64,000 nt of DNA from JAXGYX01 sp040772065 (GCA_040772065.1 JAXGYX010000001.1:310001-374000); one strand, 5' to 3'; shown: positions 26,411 to 35,717, counted from the first letter of the stretch. Translations and numbers: made by a program. The notes: generated by a model not told the origin, from the sequence alone.

Positions 26411-26969
26411 TCAGTTTTTACGAAACGTGTTGGGCGACTGGCCCACTTTTTTTGAGAATAGAGTGATGAAACTGCCCGGGTTGTCGTAACCGACTTCGGT
26501 GGCAATCTCGGAGATCGTTTTATTTGAGGTCCTCAACATGATTTTCGCGCGGTCCAACCGTGTGCCGATGACAAACTCCATCGGAGAATAGCCGGTTTCT
26601 TTTTTAAATAGTCGTGAAAAATGATACTTGCTTAGGCAGGCCATGTCAGCCAACTGATCAAGTGAGATCGCCTTTCCCACATTTTCACGGATGTATTTGA
26701 CTGTGATTTCAATTGGGTCTTCGTTGGGGGCTTTGTTGATGCTTCTTGACATCGCGGCGGTCATCAATTGATAGATAAACAATGATTGAGCGGGGGCGTC
26801 CATGTATTTGCCTCTTCTATAATGATCGACAAAACCATATAGCTGAGAACCAATTTCCCCCGCCTTTTTTCCGCTATACACAACCCCTTGATATGAAAGA
26901 AAAAATCACCATAGACTACGTACACCATCCAAAATGATCCGGGTCGATTCCGCAAGTGGACCGATTTTG
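26411..26969 (-). pseudogene. AraC-family regulator, N-terminally truncated with an in-frame stop
   Basis: The open part (26411-26881, 156 codons) holds the end of an AraC ligand-binding domain (GSQLYGFVDHYRRG) and an intact double helix-turn-helix (ISLDQLADMACLSKYHFSR and EIATEVGYDNPGSFITLF). Upstream codons in the same frame (FDKIGPLAE, RIILDGVRSLW, FFLSYQGVV) also resemble the AraC N-terminal domain but carry a TGA at 26906-26908. The frame then runs into the end of the MATE gene, so the first 100 or so residues are lost. Translation from an internal start could still make a DNA-binding fragment. Confidence 0.75.
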
Positions 26970-28367
26970 TCAAAAGGCCTCAATCTCGTCATCGATTTGG
27001 TCGGGAATCATCATGATCCGATTTTTGTGTAGCAGTCGGAACAAGGCCAGCACCATCACCACGCTGACAATTTCGGCGATGATAAAGGAATACCAAGTGG
27101 CGCCCAGGCCAAACCGGTGGGATAGGAGGTGGGCGGAGGGCAGCAGCACAACCAATTGTCTGGTGAACGAGGTGGCCAATCCATAAAGCGGTTTGCCAAG
27201 AGGAGGAAAGGTCGAGCTGGTCGTTATCGCCACGCCGGCCAACGGGAAGCTCCAACTGATGATGCGCAACGCCGGAACACCGATGGCGTACATCTCCTCG
27301 GTCGCCTCAAACAACCCCAAAATCTGTCTGGGGAAAAGATTAAGACCCAGCGTGCCCAGCACCATGACCAGCATGACCAGAGATAATGAGAGCTGCATCA
27401 CCCTGAGCATGCGACTACGCTTACCGGCTCCATAATTATAGGCGATGATCGGGATCATCGCGTTGGTAACGCCAAACACCGGCATCAAAACAAAACTTTG
27501 GACCTTAAAGTAGACACCCACGACGTTGACGGCCAGGGGGCTGAACCCGGATAAAATCGCGTTCAGTCCGCCCACCATGACGGAGGCGATGGCCATGATG
27601 ATCATCTGCGGCAAGCCGGTGTGATAGATCTCGCCAACCGCTTGGGCACGGAAACGAAATCCTTTGAAACTCAGTGAGATCTCTTTGTTCTTAGTCAGGT
27701 TCAAAACAAGCCCCAGCAGCGCTCCGCTGATCTGCCCCAACACCGTCGCGATCGCCGCGCCGCGCACGCCCATTTCGGGAAACGGACCGATGCCGAAGAT
27801 CAACAGGGGATCAAAGACGATGTTCAGGACCGCTCCAAGAAGCTGTGTCCACATGGTCAAGGTGGTGCGCCCGGTGGCGAGCAGCAACCGCTCCATCATG
27901 ATCTGGATGAACACCCCGATCGAAAGGGTGGTGACGACAACCAGATAGTCCGTGCCCATCTGAATGGTCTCGGGATTGTCGGTGAACATCGCGATGAATG
28001 GCTTTGAAAAGAGCACGCCAAGAATCGCGAATAAAATCCAGCTGGCGGTCGCACAGAGCATGCCATGCTGGGCGGTGCGCGCGGCGCCTTTTGTGTCGCC
28101 ACCGCCCAATTGGTGGGACATGCGGGTGCTCACGCCCACGCCGGTTCCGACCGCGACCGCAATCAGAATATTTTGCACGGGGAAGGCGAGCGAGACCGCG
28201 TTCAGGGCGTTTTGCCCGACACGCGCGACAAACATGCTGTCCACGATGTTGTACAACGCCTGAATCAACATGGACGCCATCAGTGGCAAAGCCATGCCGA
28301 TGAGTAATTTCCCCATCGGCTTATTTCCCATCTTTAAACTGAGGGAGGAAGATTTCGATTGTGACAC
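26970..28367 (-). CDS. MATE-family multidrug/metabolite efflux transporter
   Basis: This is a 12-helix Na+- or H+-coupled antiporter of the MATE family, about 465 residues. PMGKLLIGMALPLMASMLIQ at the start, FPVQNILIAVAVGTGVG, and the second-lobe repeat FFKVQ-type segment (VYFKVQSFVLMPVFGVTNAM) are typical. The start is GTG at 28367 with AAAGGAAC 5 nt upstream. Its end adjoins the AraC remnant, which may once have regulated it. Confidence 0.93.
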   Translation of the reverse strand: MSQSKSSSLSLKMGNKPMGKLLIGMALPLMASMLIQALYNIVDSMFVARVGQNALNAVSLAFPVQNILIAVAVGTGVGVSTRMSHQLGGGDTKGAARTAQHGMLCATASWILFAILGVLFSKPFIAMFTDNPETIQMGTDYLVVVTTLSIGVFIQIMMERLLLATGRTTLTMWTQLLGAVLNIVFDPLLIFGIGPFPEMGVRGAAIATVLGQISGALLGLVLNLTKNKEISLSFKGFRFRAQAVGEIYHTGLPQMIIMAIASVMVGGLNAILSGFSPLAVNVVGVYFKVQSFVLMPVFGVTNAMIPIIAYNYGAGKRSRMLRVMQLSLSLVMLVMVLGTLGLNLFPRQILGLFEATEEMYAIGVPALRIISWSFPLAGVAITTSSTFPPLGKPLYGLATSFTRQLVVLLPSAHLLSHRFGLGATWYSFIIAEIVSVVMVLALFRLLHKNRIMMIPDQIDDEIEAF

Positions 28368-28485
28368 AAGTGTTCCTTTCGCAGAGTCGGTTGTCCGAAT
28401 CGGTTGAATGCTGGTTTGGTAATTAGTTAATCAGTATTGGCTAAATGAAATCGCCACCCTGTTAAGGAATGAAATCGCCGCACTG

Positions 28486-29760
28486 TTAAAGATACGGCGG
28501 CAGATAATCGACTTGGTCAAGTATACCTGAAAGGTAGGCGATGGCCACTCCGTAGTTTGTCATCGGCACCCGCTGTTCTTTGGCGAGCCGCAGACGATTG
28601 AGGACGAACGCGCGGTTTTGCATGCAAGATCCACATTGAATGATCAACGCGTAGGGAGACAGGTCGGCGGGAAAATCCACGCCGGTGTAGACGTCCACTT
28701 CCAGGGTGTCTCCCACCAGCTTGCGCAGCATGGCGGGTATCTTGACCCGGCCGATGTCCTCTTCTTTTGGGGCGTGCGAACAAGATTCGGCGATCAAAAT
28801 CCGATCGTCCGGACGCAGCGAGGCGATCGCCCGACTGCCCTCGGCGAACACGCGGATGTCGCCTTTTTGCGCAGCGAACAAAATTGAAAAAGTGGTGACA
28901 TGGCTTTGCGGAGGGCAAAGCGGGCGGATCCGCGCAAGCACCTGTGAGTCCACAATGATCAAATCCGGAGGGCGGGTGAGTGATTCAAGCGCGGCCGGCA
29001 ATTGTTCCGGGGAGACGCTGAGCGTGACGCAGCCGCCGGCGACCAGCGCGCGGATTGTCTGTGACTGAGGCAGGATCAGCCGCCCCTGTGGCGCGGACTT
29101 GTCTTGGGGCATGACCAACAGGACGAGATCACCGCGGCGGATCCAGCCTTCCAGCAGATCATCCTGAAGCGGAGCCTGATGCCGCAAAGGAAGCAGGTGA
29201 TCGATCAGCAAGGCGCGCACTTTTGGATCCCGGACGTCCGCCCGCAGCGCGGGTGGAAATTTGGCGGCCGCAAGTTTGTCAATCAGATTCTTAACCGAGG
29301 GTGAATCCGCGTCGGCGTCGAGATCACTTGATTTCGAATCCTTCACAACCTGACCATCGGTGATCAGCCCGGTGTTGATCAGCACCAAAAACGGGATGTT
29401 GTGCTCGTCCAAACGGTCCAACCATTCTCTTTCCGGTTTCAGCTGATCGTCCTGTTCCGGAGCGGGGGAGAGCACAAGGATCGCAAGATCGGTCTGCTCC
29501 ATCATCCGCGCGGTCCGCGCGACTCTTTGCGCGCCCAGGTCGCCCTCGTCATCGAACCCCGCGGTGTCAATCAACATGCAAGGGCCAAGCGCGTCCAGTT
29601 CGATGGCGTGACGCACCGGATCTGTGGTGGTGCCGGGCACCGGTGAGACCAGCGCGGTCTGCTGACCGGTCAACGTGTTGATCAAGGTGGATTTGCCGCT
29701 GTTTCGTCTGCCGATGATGGCGATATGGGTGCGGGCCCCCTTGGTCACCGTTTCGTTCAT
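28486..29760 (-). CDS. hydF: [FeFe]-hydrogenase H-cluster maturation GTPase HydF
   Basis: HydF is the scaffold on which HydE and HydG assemble the diiron subcluster of [FeFe] hydrogenase. The N-terminal GTPase has Walker A GRRNSGKST at residues 17-25, PGTTTDPV and DTAGFDDEG. The C-terminal domain has ESCSHAPKEEDIGRVKIP and IIQCGSCMQNR. In the usual CxH...HCxxC cluster motif the second His is Gln here. The ATG at 29760 lies one base after the stop of the upstream ligase-like gene and gives the standard N-terminus; ATG at 29772 is an alternative. No hydE, hydG or hydrogenase gene is in the window. Confidence 0.93.
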   Translation of the reverse strand: MNETVTKGARTHIAIIGRRNSGKSTLINTLTGQQTALVSPVPGTTTDPVRHAIELDALGPCMLIDTAGFDDEGDLGAQRVARTARMMEQTDLAILVLSPAPEQDDQLKPEREWLDRLDEHNIPFLVLINTGLITDGQVVKDSKSSDLDADADSPSVKNLIDKLAAAKFPPALRADVRDPKVRALLIDHLLPLRHQAPLQDDLLEGWIRRGDLVLLVMPQDKSAPQGRLILPQSQTIRALVAGGCVTLSVSPEQLPAALESLTRPPDLIIVDSQVLARIRPLCPPQSHVTTFSILFAAQKGDIRVFAEGSRAIASLRPDDRILIAESCSHAPKEEDIGRVKIPAMLRKLVGDTLEVDVYTGVDFPADLSPYALIIQCGSCMQNRAFVLNRLRLAKEQRVPMTNYGVAIAYLSGILDQVDYLPPYL

Positions 29761-29761
29761 A

Positions 29762-30952
29762 TCAGTTCGCATAGTTGTCAAAATATCCTTGAATGAAAAT
29801 AAAGGGTGTGCCCTTGTCTCCGCTGCCGGAAGTCAAATCGCACAAGGAACCCAACAGGTCGGGAATGCGGCGCGGTGTGGTGCCCTGCGAGATGACGTCA
29901 CCTTTTAAATTAGTCCCCTTTTCGCTGATCGCCTTGCCGATCGCGATCTTCTGTTCTTCCTTTGTCAGATCTGCGAACATGTTGTCCGCCAAATATTTCA
30001 GTTTGATCTCATTGGGTGTTCCTTCCAGCCCCGCTGTGTAGGCGGGCGCCACGACAGGATCGGCCAGCTCCCAGATTTTGCCCACAGGGTCCTTGAACGC
30101 GCCGTCGCCGTAGACCATGGCCTCGACGGTTTTACCGGTCTGCTCGTTCAGCATGAGTTGAATTTTTTCGACCAACTCCTGACAGTCGCGCGGAAACAGT
30201 TTGATCTTGTTCCCGGTGGCCAGATTTGATCCCAACAGACCATATTCTTCGTTATAACCATGCCGTTCGCTCGGCTCGTTTAAAAAATCATCCAGTCCGA
30301 AGACCCGCCTCGCTCCATACTCAATCAAAGAACGCTTGGTGCGCTCGCGGGAGTGAATGTCGCAGGCGACCACGGTGTCGACATAAGACAAGATGGCCTT
30401 AGGATTGTTGGAAAAAATAATCTCACATTCGCTGCCGGAAGCGGCCACGACCTCATTGTAGAACTCCACGTAGTCGATGCCGGTAAAGCGATGCTTGGGA
30501 TAGCCGAAGGCCTCGCGAAACTGTCGTTCACTCAAAGTGTCGATCCAGGGATTGATGTCCCGGTCATTAAGCAGCGTCTCGTCCAGCAAATGGTTGCCGA
30601 CCTCGTCGGCCGGATAGCTGAGCTGGATAACCACCTTGTCACAGCCTTGCGCGATTCCCTTAAGCAAGATTGAAAACCGATTGCGGCTTAAAATGGGAAA
30701 GACCAGGCCGATGGCGCCGCCGCCTGTCTTGGCTTTCACATCGTTGGCGATATCGTCCACAGTCGCGTAGTTGCCTTGAGCGCGCGCGACCACCGACTCG
30801 GTGACCGCGATGATATCCCGATCGCGGATGGCGAAGTTCTCGGTCTTTGCGGCGTTGAGCAGACAGGAAGTGACGATTTGCGCCACGTCATCTCCGCTGC
30901 TGATAATCGGTCCGCGGATGCCGCGGACAACCGTTCCCAATGTACGTTCCAT
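29762..30952 (-). CDS. Coenzyme F420-0:L-glutamate ligase (CofE)-like protein
   Basis: The protein belongs to the CofE/FbiB-like family that adds glutamate to F420-0 in methanogens and actinobacteria. In clostridia without known F420 synthesis, related proteins have an unknown role. Landmarks are RDRDIIAVTESVVARAQGNY near the N-terminus, RFSILLKGIA, and YGDGAFKDP later. The ATG at 30952 has AGGAGAAA 7 nt upstream; longer frames add unrelated residues. It is translationally coupled to hydF downstream. The pairing with hydF is an observation; no metabolic link is established. Confidence 0.82.
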   Translation of the reverse strand: MERTLGTVVRGIRGPIISSGDDVAQIVTSCLLNAAKTENFAIRDRDIIAVTESVVARAQGNYATVDDIANDVKAKTGGGAIGLVFPILSRNRFSILLKGIAQGCDKVVIQLSYPADEVGNHLLDETLLNDRDINPWIDTLSERQFREAFGYPKHRFTGIDYVEFYNEVVAASGSECEIIFSNNPKAILSYVDTVVACDIHSRERTKRSLIEYGARRVFGLDDFLNEPSERHGYNEEYGLLGSNLATGNKIKLFPRDCQELVEKIQLMLNEQTGKTVEAMVYGDGAFKDPVGKIWELADPVVAPAYTAGLEGTPNEIKLKYLADNMFADLTKEEQKIAIGKAISEKGTNLKGDVISQGTTPRRIPDLLGSLCDLTSGSGDKGTPFIFIQGYFDNYAN

Positions 30953-31158
30953 TTTATTTCTCCTGAAAATGGACGCCGAAGGGACGTCCGTGACTTCATT
31001 ACTCATGAATTATACGAGTTTAGGCGGGGTGGGGCAACAGAAGCCGAGGATTGCTATAATAGGGACTGTCACAATAATAAATAATCAACAAAAGCGATTG
31101 TCAACCGCGCGGGCGGTTGAGTTTTTGAAAGGGCCGGTGGATCCGGTAGAGTGAGTGA

Positions 31159-31623
31159 ATGATGGAAAATGATAAAAAACATATGGTTCCCGAGGGAGCG
31201 TCATACAAAAAACTAGAGCTGTTTGAAAGTGGCATGGCCACGCCCGACGGCCTGACCGGCGGGGAAGATGATCCGGTGTTGATCCGCATGGCTCTTTTGC
31301 AAAACACGTTTGTCCATTGGGACTACCCATTTGAACGCCACAACCTCTTCGACAACCCCAAAGCGTTTATCCAAAATGAGACGGTTGCGGGTTTGCTCCG
31401 TTCGGACGGAGACGAGGCTTTCCCCTGCCTGTTGGTCGACGGAAAGTTGGCGGTCAAAGGCCGCTATCCGTCGATGGATGAACTGATGGAATACACCGGC
31501 GTCGAAAATTTGAACGACGCGATAATTCCCTTTTCTCCCGAACAGATCGAGGCGATCAAGGCGCGGGCGCAGGTCGACGATTCGTGCGCGGGCTCGTGCG
31601 CGGGTTGTCAGGGTTGCGGCTGA
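31159..31623 (+). CDS. ArsD-like protein lacking the N-terminal Cys pair, with Cys-rich tail
   Basis: The 154-residue protein has the thioredoxin-like pattern of ArsD, the arsenic metallochaperone/repressor. KKLELFESGM starts the fold, ERHNLFDNPKAFIQNETVAGLL fits the ArsD middle (here given by its parts RHNLFDNPKAF and NETVAGLL), and FPCLLVDGKLAVKGRYPSMD fits the end. The vicinal Cys pair that ArsD carries after FDPAM is replaced by ATPDGL. Instead the C-terminus is CAGSCAGCQGC, a candidate metal site. No arsA, arsB or arsR is nearby. The ribosome site is weak, and ATG at 31162 is equally possible. Arsenic binding is therefore doubtful. Confidence 0.65.
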   Translation: MMENDKKHMVPEGASYKKLELFESGMATPDGLTGGEDDPVLIRMALLQNTFVHWDYPFERHNLFDNPKAFIQNETVAGLLRSDGDEAFPCLLVDGKLAVKGRYPSMDELMEYTGVENLNDAIIPFSPEQIEAIKARAQVDDSCAGSCAGCQGCG

Positions 31624-31820
31624 GTCGTGGCTGAGTGACCGATTGTTGAATCGTGGCTGAACGATGAGGAACGGATCGGTGAATGCCGTGTGAAAGGGCG
31701 ATCCTTGAGCATGGCGCGAGACTGAGGCAAACAGGATGAGATGTGGCGGACCGTGGACGCTGATGGTCACCGGTCGTCACGCCGCGCGGCGGGCGCGGGT
31801 GATCCAAACGGAGGTTTTTT

Positions 31821-32576
31821 ATGAAAAATGACAGTGCCAACGCGAAGATGATCATCATGGCGGCGGGCAAAGGGACGAGGCTTCATTCCGAACAGCACCG
31901 GATGCCGAAAGTGTTGCGGGAGGCGGCGGGACAGCCACTATTGTTGCGCATCCTGGACAGAGTGTCTTTCTTAAAAAAAGAGAACATCGTCATCATTGTG
32001 GGCTACAAAGGAGAGCTGGTTGAACAGGCGGCGGGTCCGGATTATCGTTACGCCTGGCAGCGCGAGCAGCTCGGTACCGGACATGCGGTGATGCAGGCGG
32101 TGCCGGAGCTCGCAGGCTATGACGGTCCGGTGATGGTGGGCTCGGGCGACATGCCGCTGATCACCCGCGATACATACAAAGGCATGTTGGACGCCCATAT
32201 CAATGAAGGCAACGCCTGCACCATGTTGGCTTATGTCAGCGACAAGGATATGCGGTTCGGACGCATTGTGCGCGATGAGACGGGGGCCTTTGAGCAAGTC
32301 GTGGAAGATGGAGATTGCACGCCTGAACAAAAAAAGATCACCGAACTCAACGCCGGTGTCTATGTGTTTGATGCCCAAACTCTGGTCGAGGGGCTGTCAC
32401 AGCTGAGTACCGACAACGCGCAAAATGAGTATTATTTGACCGATGTGCCATCCTGGATTCAACGCCGGGGAGGGAAAATCGGCATTTTCCGCACCAAAGG
32501 GGAATATGAGGGCCTGGGCGTGAACACGCAGGAAGATTTGGACCTGGTGAGCCGCATCCTGTCTGAAGAAGATTGA
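31821..32576 (+). CDS. Stand-alone GlmU-type sugar-1-phosphate uridylyltransferase domain
   Basis: The protein resembles the N-terminal uridylyltransferase half of GlmU, which makes UDP-GlcNAc. It has AAGKGTRLHSEQHRMPKVLR, the QREQLGTGHAVMQAVPEL loop, GSGDMPLIT for the catalytic Asp, and LNAGVYVFDAQTL. At 251 residues it stops before the left-handed beta-helix acetyltransferase domain, so acetylation would need another enzyme. ACGGAGG precedes the ATG. It is 15 bases ahead of the PadR-type regulator and probably co-transcribed with it. Confidence 0.87.
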   Translation: MKNDSANAKMIIMAAGKGTRLHSEQHRMPKVLREAAGQPLLLRILDRVSFLKKENIVIIVGYKGELVEQAAGPDYRYAWQREQLGTGHAVMQAVPELAGYDGPVMVGSGDMPLITRDTYKGMLDAHINEGNACTMLAYVSDKDMRFGRIVRDETGAFEQVVEDGDCTPEQKKITELNAGVYVFDAQTLVEGLSQLSTDNAQNEYYLTDVPSWIQRRGGKIGIFRTKGEYEGLGVNTQEDLDLVSRILSEED

Positions 32577-32591
32577 TTGAGGGGTGAGAAA

Positions 32592-32999
32592 ATGAGCGTC
32601 GCCGGAAACAAAGAGGTGAAAGAGGCGGATGTGGGTATCGATTTGTCTGTGGACAAAGCGGAAGACAATGCCGCGGAACCCATTCGCTGCGCCTGCCTGG
32701 GTGTGAATCTGGAAAAGTTCATGCAGCCTATAATTTTGCACTCTTTGGTCAAACAACCCGACAACGGATACGGTGTCTGTAAGCGGATTGGCGCGTACGC
32801 GACCTTTGAGGATCGCACTCCGGACATGTCCGCGACCTACCGATATTTGAAGAATATGAAAAAGAAGGGCTATCTGCACGAGAATGACGGTGTCTACTCG
32901 CTTTCGAGCGATGGCAGAAACTGCCTGGAGAACTGGCGACGGACTTTGCTTGACTACCGTCACACCTTGTCCCGACTGTCCGAACAGCTGTCGAAATAA
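32592..32999 (+). CDS. PadR-family transcriptional regulator
   Basis: PadR regulators are small winged-helix repressors. After an acidic 30-residue N-terminal extension, the protein shows LHSLVKQPDNGYGVCKRI, SATYRYLKNMKKKGYL (recognition and wing helices) and YSLSSDGRNCLENWR. The C-terminal dimerisation helix is short. The ATG at 32592 follows GGGGTGAG. It overlaps the 3' end of the convergent oxidoreductase gene by 40 bases. Its target is unknown; the adjacent nucleotidyltransferase is a candidate. Confidence 0.82.
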   Translation: MSVAGNKEVKEADVGIDLSVDKAEDNAAEPIRCACLGVNLEKFMQPIILHSLVKQPDNGYGVCKRIGAYATFEDRTPDMSATYRYLKNMKKKGYLHENDGVYSLSSDGRNCLENWRRTLLDYRHTLSRLSEQLSK

Positions 33000-34126
33000 C
33001 CATCCATGTCTTCCAGTTTGAACCCTTCCAACGGCAACGCGACAGGTTGGCCGCTCCGCACCGCGGATTGGTAGATCGCCAAAATCGTTTCCACACTTTG
33101 CACCCCGCTGTGCCCGTCGGCCCGCGGGGTTTCGTTGTTGTCGATGCAATTGATCAGATCGAAGTAGATGCCTGAATGAGGATTGATCAGGCGCTTGAGC
33201 GCGCGCAATCCGCCGTTTTTGACAATTTGTCTCAACAATCGGCCATAATACTTACGGGTTTGTTTTTTGCCCTCATGATCGATGACCTTGAAATGAATCT
33301 TGCCACTGTGGATGCCGGCCTCGATCTCGGCTTTTTCGGTGATGACATAGAATGTCGCCCCTCTGTTGCGAGGTGAATTGTTCGTCGTCCCTTCGACCAT
33401 GCAGATCGCTCCGGACGCCATGCGCATGACCGCGGCTCCATAGTCCTCTGCCTCCATACGGTGAGCCATCCGTTCGATCATGCCCGAAACCTGAACCGGA
33501 TAATCGTTCATCAGCCAACACATCAGATCACAGGCGTGCACGGTCTGATTCATCAGCGCGCCGCCATCGTGCGCCCAGGTTCCGCGCCAACCGGCTTGAT
33601 CGTAGTATTCTTGCCCGTGCCCCCAACGCACCTTGACGTCGCCGCTGTAAACTTTGCCCAATCGACCGGAGGCGACATCCGCATGGATCAGGTCGGTCAG
33701 AGGAAGGTAGCGGTAAATGTGACCCATGATGATTTGGACCTTGTGTTCTTTGGCCAGTTCGGTGAGCTCGCGCGCCTCGTCGATATCGAGTGTCATTGGT
33801 TTTTCAATCAGCACGTGAACACCTTTTTGAATTATCTGTTTGGCGATCTCGTAATGGGTACCGCTGGGTGTGGTGATGGCCGCGATATCCGGGCGCGTCG
33901 CCTCCATCATTTCTGTGACGTCGCTGAAAACACGCGCGCCGCGAATCCGACCGGGCAAAAAGCGGTCCAGCATGTTTCGCACCTTCGCCGGATCCAGATC
34001 CACCACGGCGATCAGGTTTAGCCGCTCCTTGTTGTGGCGGATCGCCTTCAGATGTTTTTCGGCGACTCTGCCGCAGCCGATCAAAGCGAGATTGTATTGC
34101 ATATTTGCGCCCTTGACTTTCTTCAT
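32960..34126 (-). CDS. Gfo/Idh/MocA-family oxidoreductase
   Basis: This is an NAD(P)-dependent sugar or cyclitol oxidoreductase. The Rossmann motif is ALIGCGRVAEKHLKAI, EKPMTLDIDEA carries the conserved catalytic Lys, and WRGTWAHDGGALMNQTVHACD is the usual substrate-site stretch with the conserved His. The substrate is unknown. The start may be ATG at 34126 or ATG at 34102, the latter preceded by AAGGG. It is convergent with the PadR gene. Members of this family adjacent to sugar nucleotidyltransferases often act in surface-sugar pathways, which is inference here. Confidence 0.9.
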   Translation of the reverse strand: MKKVKGANMQYNLALIGCGRVAEKHLKAIRHNKERLNLIAVVDLDPAKVRNMLDRFLPGRIRGARVFSDVTEMMEATRPDIAAITTPSGTHYEIAKQIIQKGVHVLIEKPMTLDIDEARELTELAKEHKVQIIMGHIYRYLPLTDLIHADVASGRLGKVYSGDVKVRWGHGQEYYDQAGWRGTWAHDGGALMNQTVHACDLMCWLMNDYPVQVSGMIERMAHRMEAEDYGAAVMRMASGAICMVEGTTNNSPRNRGATFYVITEKAEIEAGIHSGKIHFKVIDHEGKKQTRKYYGRLLRQIVKNGGLRALKRLINPHSGIYFDLINCIDNNETPRADGHSGVQSVETILAIYQSAVRSGQPVALPLEGFKLEDMDGYFDSCSDSRDKV

Positions 34127-34347
34127 GTCTCTCGAAAAAGGCCGATTTTATTCCTCTGTCCATTATATATGGTATTAGATTAAACTCAGGCGACGCTGTC
34201 AAGCTGAGAGCGAACGCCCCTGGCGATTTTGTATACAATCACTTTCATTGCGGTCTGTTCTGTGAATGCGATAGAATACATAAAATACGCGGTGCTTCCG
34301 CCGCGATCGATGACCGGATTTGCCACAGTATCAGTTGGAGGGAATAT

Positions 34348-35652
34348 ATGAACCGCGAGCTTGCGAATCAATTTTTGGACCAATATCAATTTGGCGTGCG
34401 TCATATCGACATGCAAAAGGAGATGGGACTGTTTCTTCTATCCATGGAAGAAGGGCTCCAAGCCGGTCCGAAGGGCATGGAAATGATTCCAACCTGGCTG
34501 GGACCGCCGAACAACCTTCCCACGGAAGAAAAGGTGATTGTGATGGACATGGGTGGATCCAATGTCCGTGTCGCAGTCGCCGACTTCAACCGGGAAGGTG
34601 AGGTGGAGCTGAGTCATTTCCAAAAATATGAGATGCCGGGGTCAAATTCCCCTTGCACCAAGGAACAGTTTTTGGATAGCATGGTGGAGTTCTTGCGCCC
34701 GGTCCTTGGTGAAAGTGATCGCGTTGGTATTTGCTTCTCTTATGAAGTGGAAATCCTGCCCAATCATGATGGGAGAATTTTGCATTTCACAAAAGAGGTC
34801 GAAGTGCCGGAGATGGAAGGGGCGCTGCTGGGCGAAAGCCTGCGGGCGGCACTGAATGAACGCGGCCTGGACAGCGACATCAAAGTGGTTGTGCTAAATG
34901 ACACCGTCGCCGCACTGCTCGGCGGAGCCGCAGCGCGCGGAGATCGTGTGTTCGACAACTACATCGGCATCATCATGGGCACCGGCATGAACGCCGCCTA
35001 TGTCGAAGCCGTCGATCGCGTCGCGAAACTGGAACAAGGGTTCTACTGTGACACGATGATCATCAACATGGAAGCGGGAGGCTACTCCATTGTGAACCGC
35101 TCGTCAATCGATCAAAAACTGGATGAGGCCAGCAACATGCCGGGCTATCATAAGTTCGAAAAAATGATCGCGGGCAGATATCAAGGACCGATCGGGCATG
35201 CGCTGATCACGGCGGCGATTTCGGAAGGGCTGTTCTCAAAGACATTCACCGAACGGTTCAAGGCCTGTGAATCACTGTCCAGCCGTGATCTGGACATGTT
35301 CCTCTACCGTCCGTTCGGCGCCAATCGACTGGCGGAGCTTTGTGAATCGGACGCGGATCGGGAAATCCTGACGATATTAATCAGCGCGATCTTTGAACGG
35401 GCGGCCTGCCTGGTGGCGCTGGCGCTCGGAGGGATTCTGACCAAAATGGACGCCGGTCGATCGCCGATCCGCCCCTGTCTGATCACGATCGAGGGGACCA
35501 CCTATGACAAATCAAAATTGTTCAAAGATATGCTGGTCGCCTACATGCACTCGTTCGTTCAGAAGTCATTGGGACGGTATTATGAGTTTGTGCAGGTGGA
35601 AAACAGCAATCTGATCGGCACCGCCCTGGCGACGGTGGCGAACAGCAAATAA
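34348..35652 (+). CDS. Eukaryotic-type hexokinase
   Basis: The protein resembles the hexokinase family known mainly from eukaryotes (Hexokinase_1/_2), not bacterial ROK glucokinases. The phosphate-1 motif is VIVMDMGGSNVRVAVADF, the sugar-binding region is CFSYEVEILPN, VVLNDTVAALLGGAAARG holds the catalytic Asp, and IGIIMGTGMNAAYVE is phosphate-2. It is 434 residues, close to yeast hexokinase (about 485). GGAGGGAAT precedes the ATG. It would phosphorylate glucose or other hexoses with ATP at the head of glycolysis. Such genes occur in some clostridia, so transfer from eukaryotes could be old. Confidence 0.88.
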   Translation: MNRELANQFLDQYQFGVRHIDMQKEMGLFLLSMEEGLQAGPKGMEMIPTWLGPPNNLPTEEKVIVMDMGGSNVRVAVADFNREGEVELSHFQKYEMPGSNSPCTKEQFLDSMVEFLRPVLGESDRVGICFSYEVEILPNHDGRILHFTKEVEVPEMEGALLGESLRAALNERGLDSDIKVVVLNDTVAALLGGAAARGDRVFDNYIGIIMGTGMNAAYVEAVDRVAKLEQGFYCDTMIINMEAGGYSIVNRSSIDQKLDEASNMPGYHKFEKMIAGRYQGPIGHALITAAISEGLFSKTFTERFKACESLSSRDLDMFLYRPFGANRLAELCESDADREILTILISAIFERAACLVALALGGILTKMDAGRSPIRPCLITIEGTTYDKSKLFKDMLVAYMHSFVQKSLGRYYEFVQVENSNLIGTALATVANSK

Positions 35653-35717
35653 TGATTGGCCCGGATTCAGAAATGGCGGTCGGTGACTGGATCTAAAAGA
35701 AGGTATATGAGGAAGCC

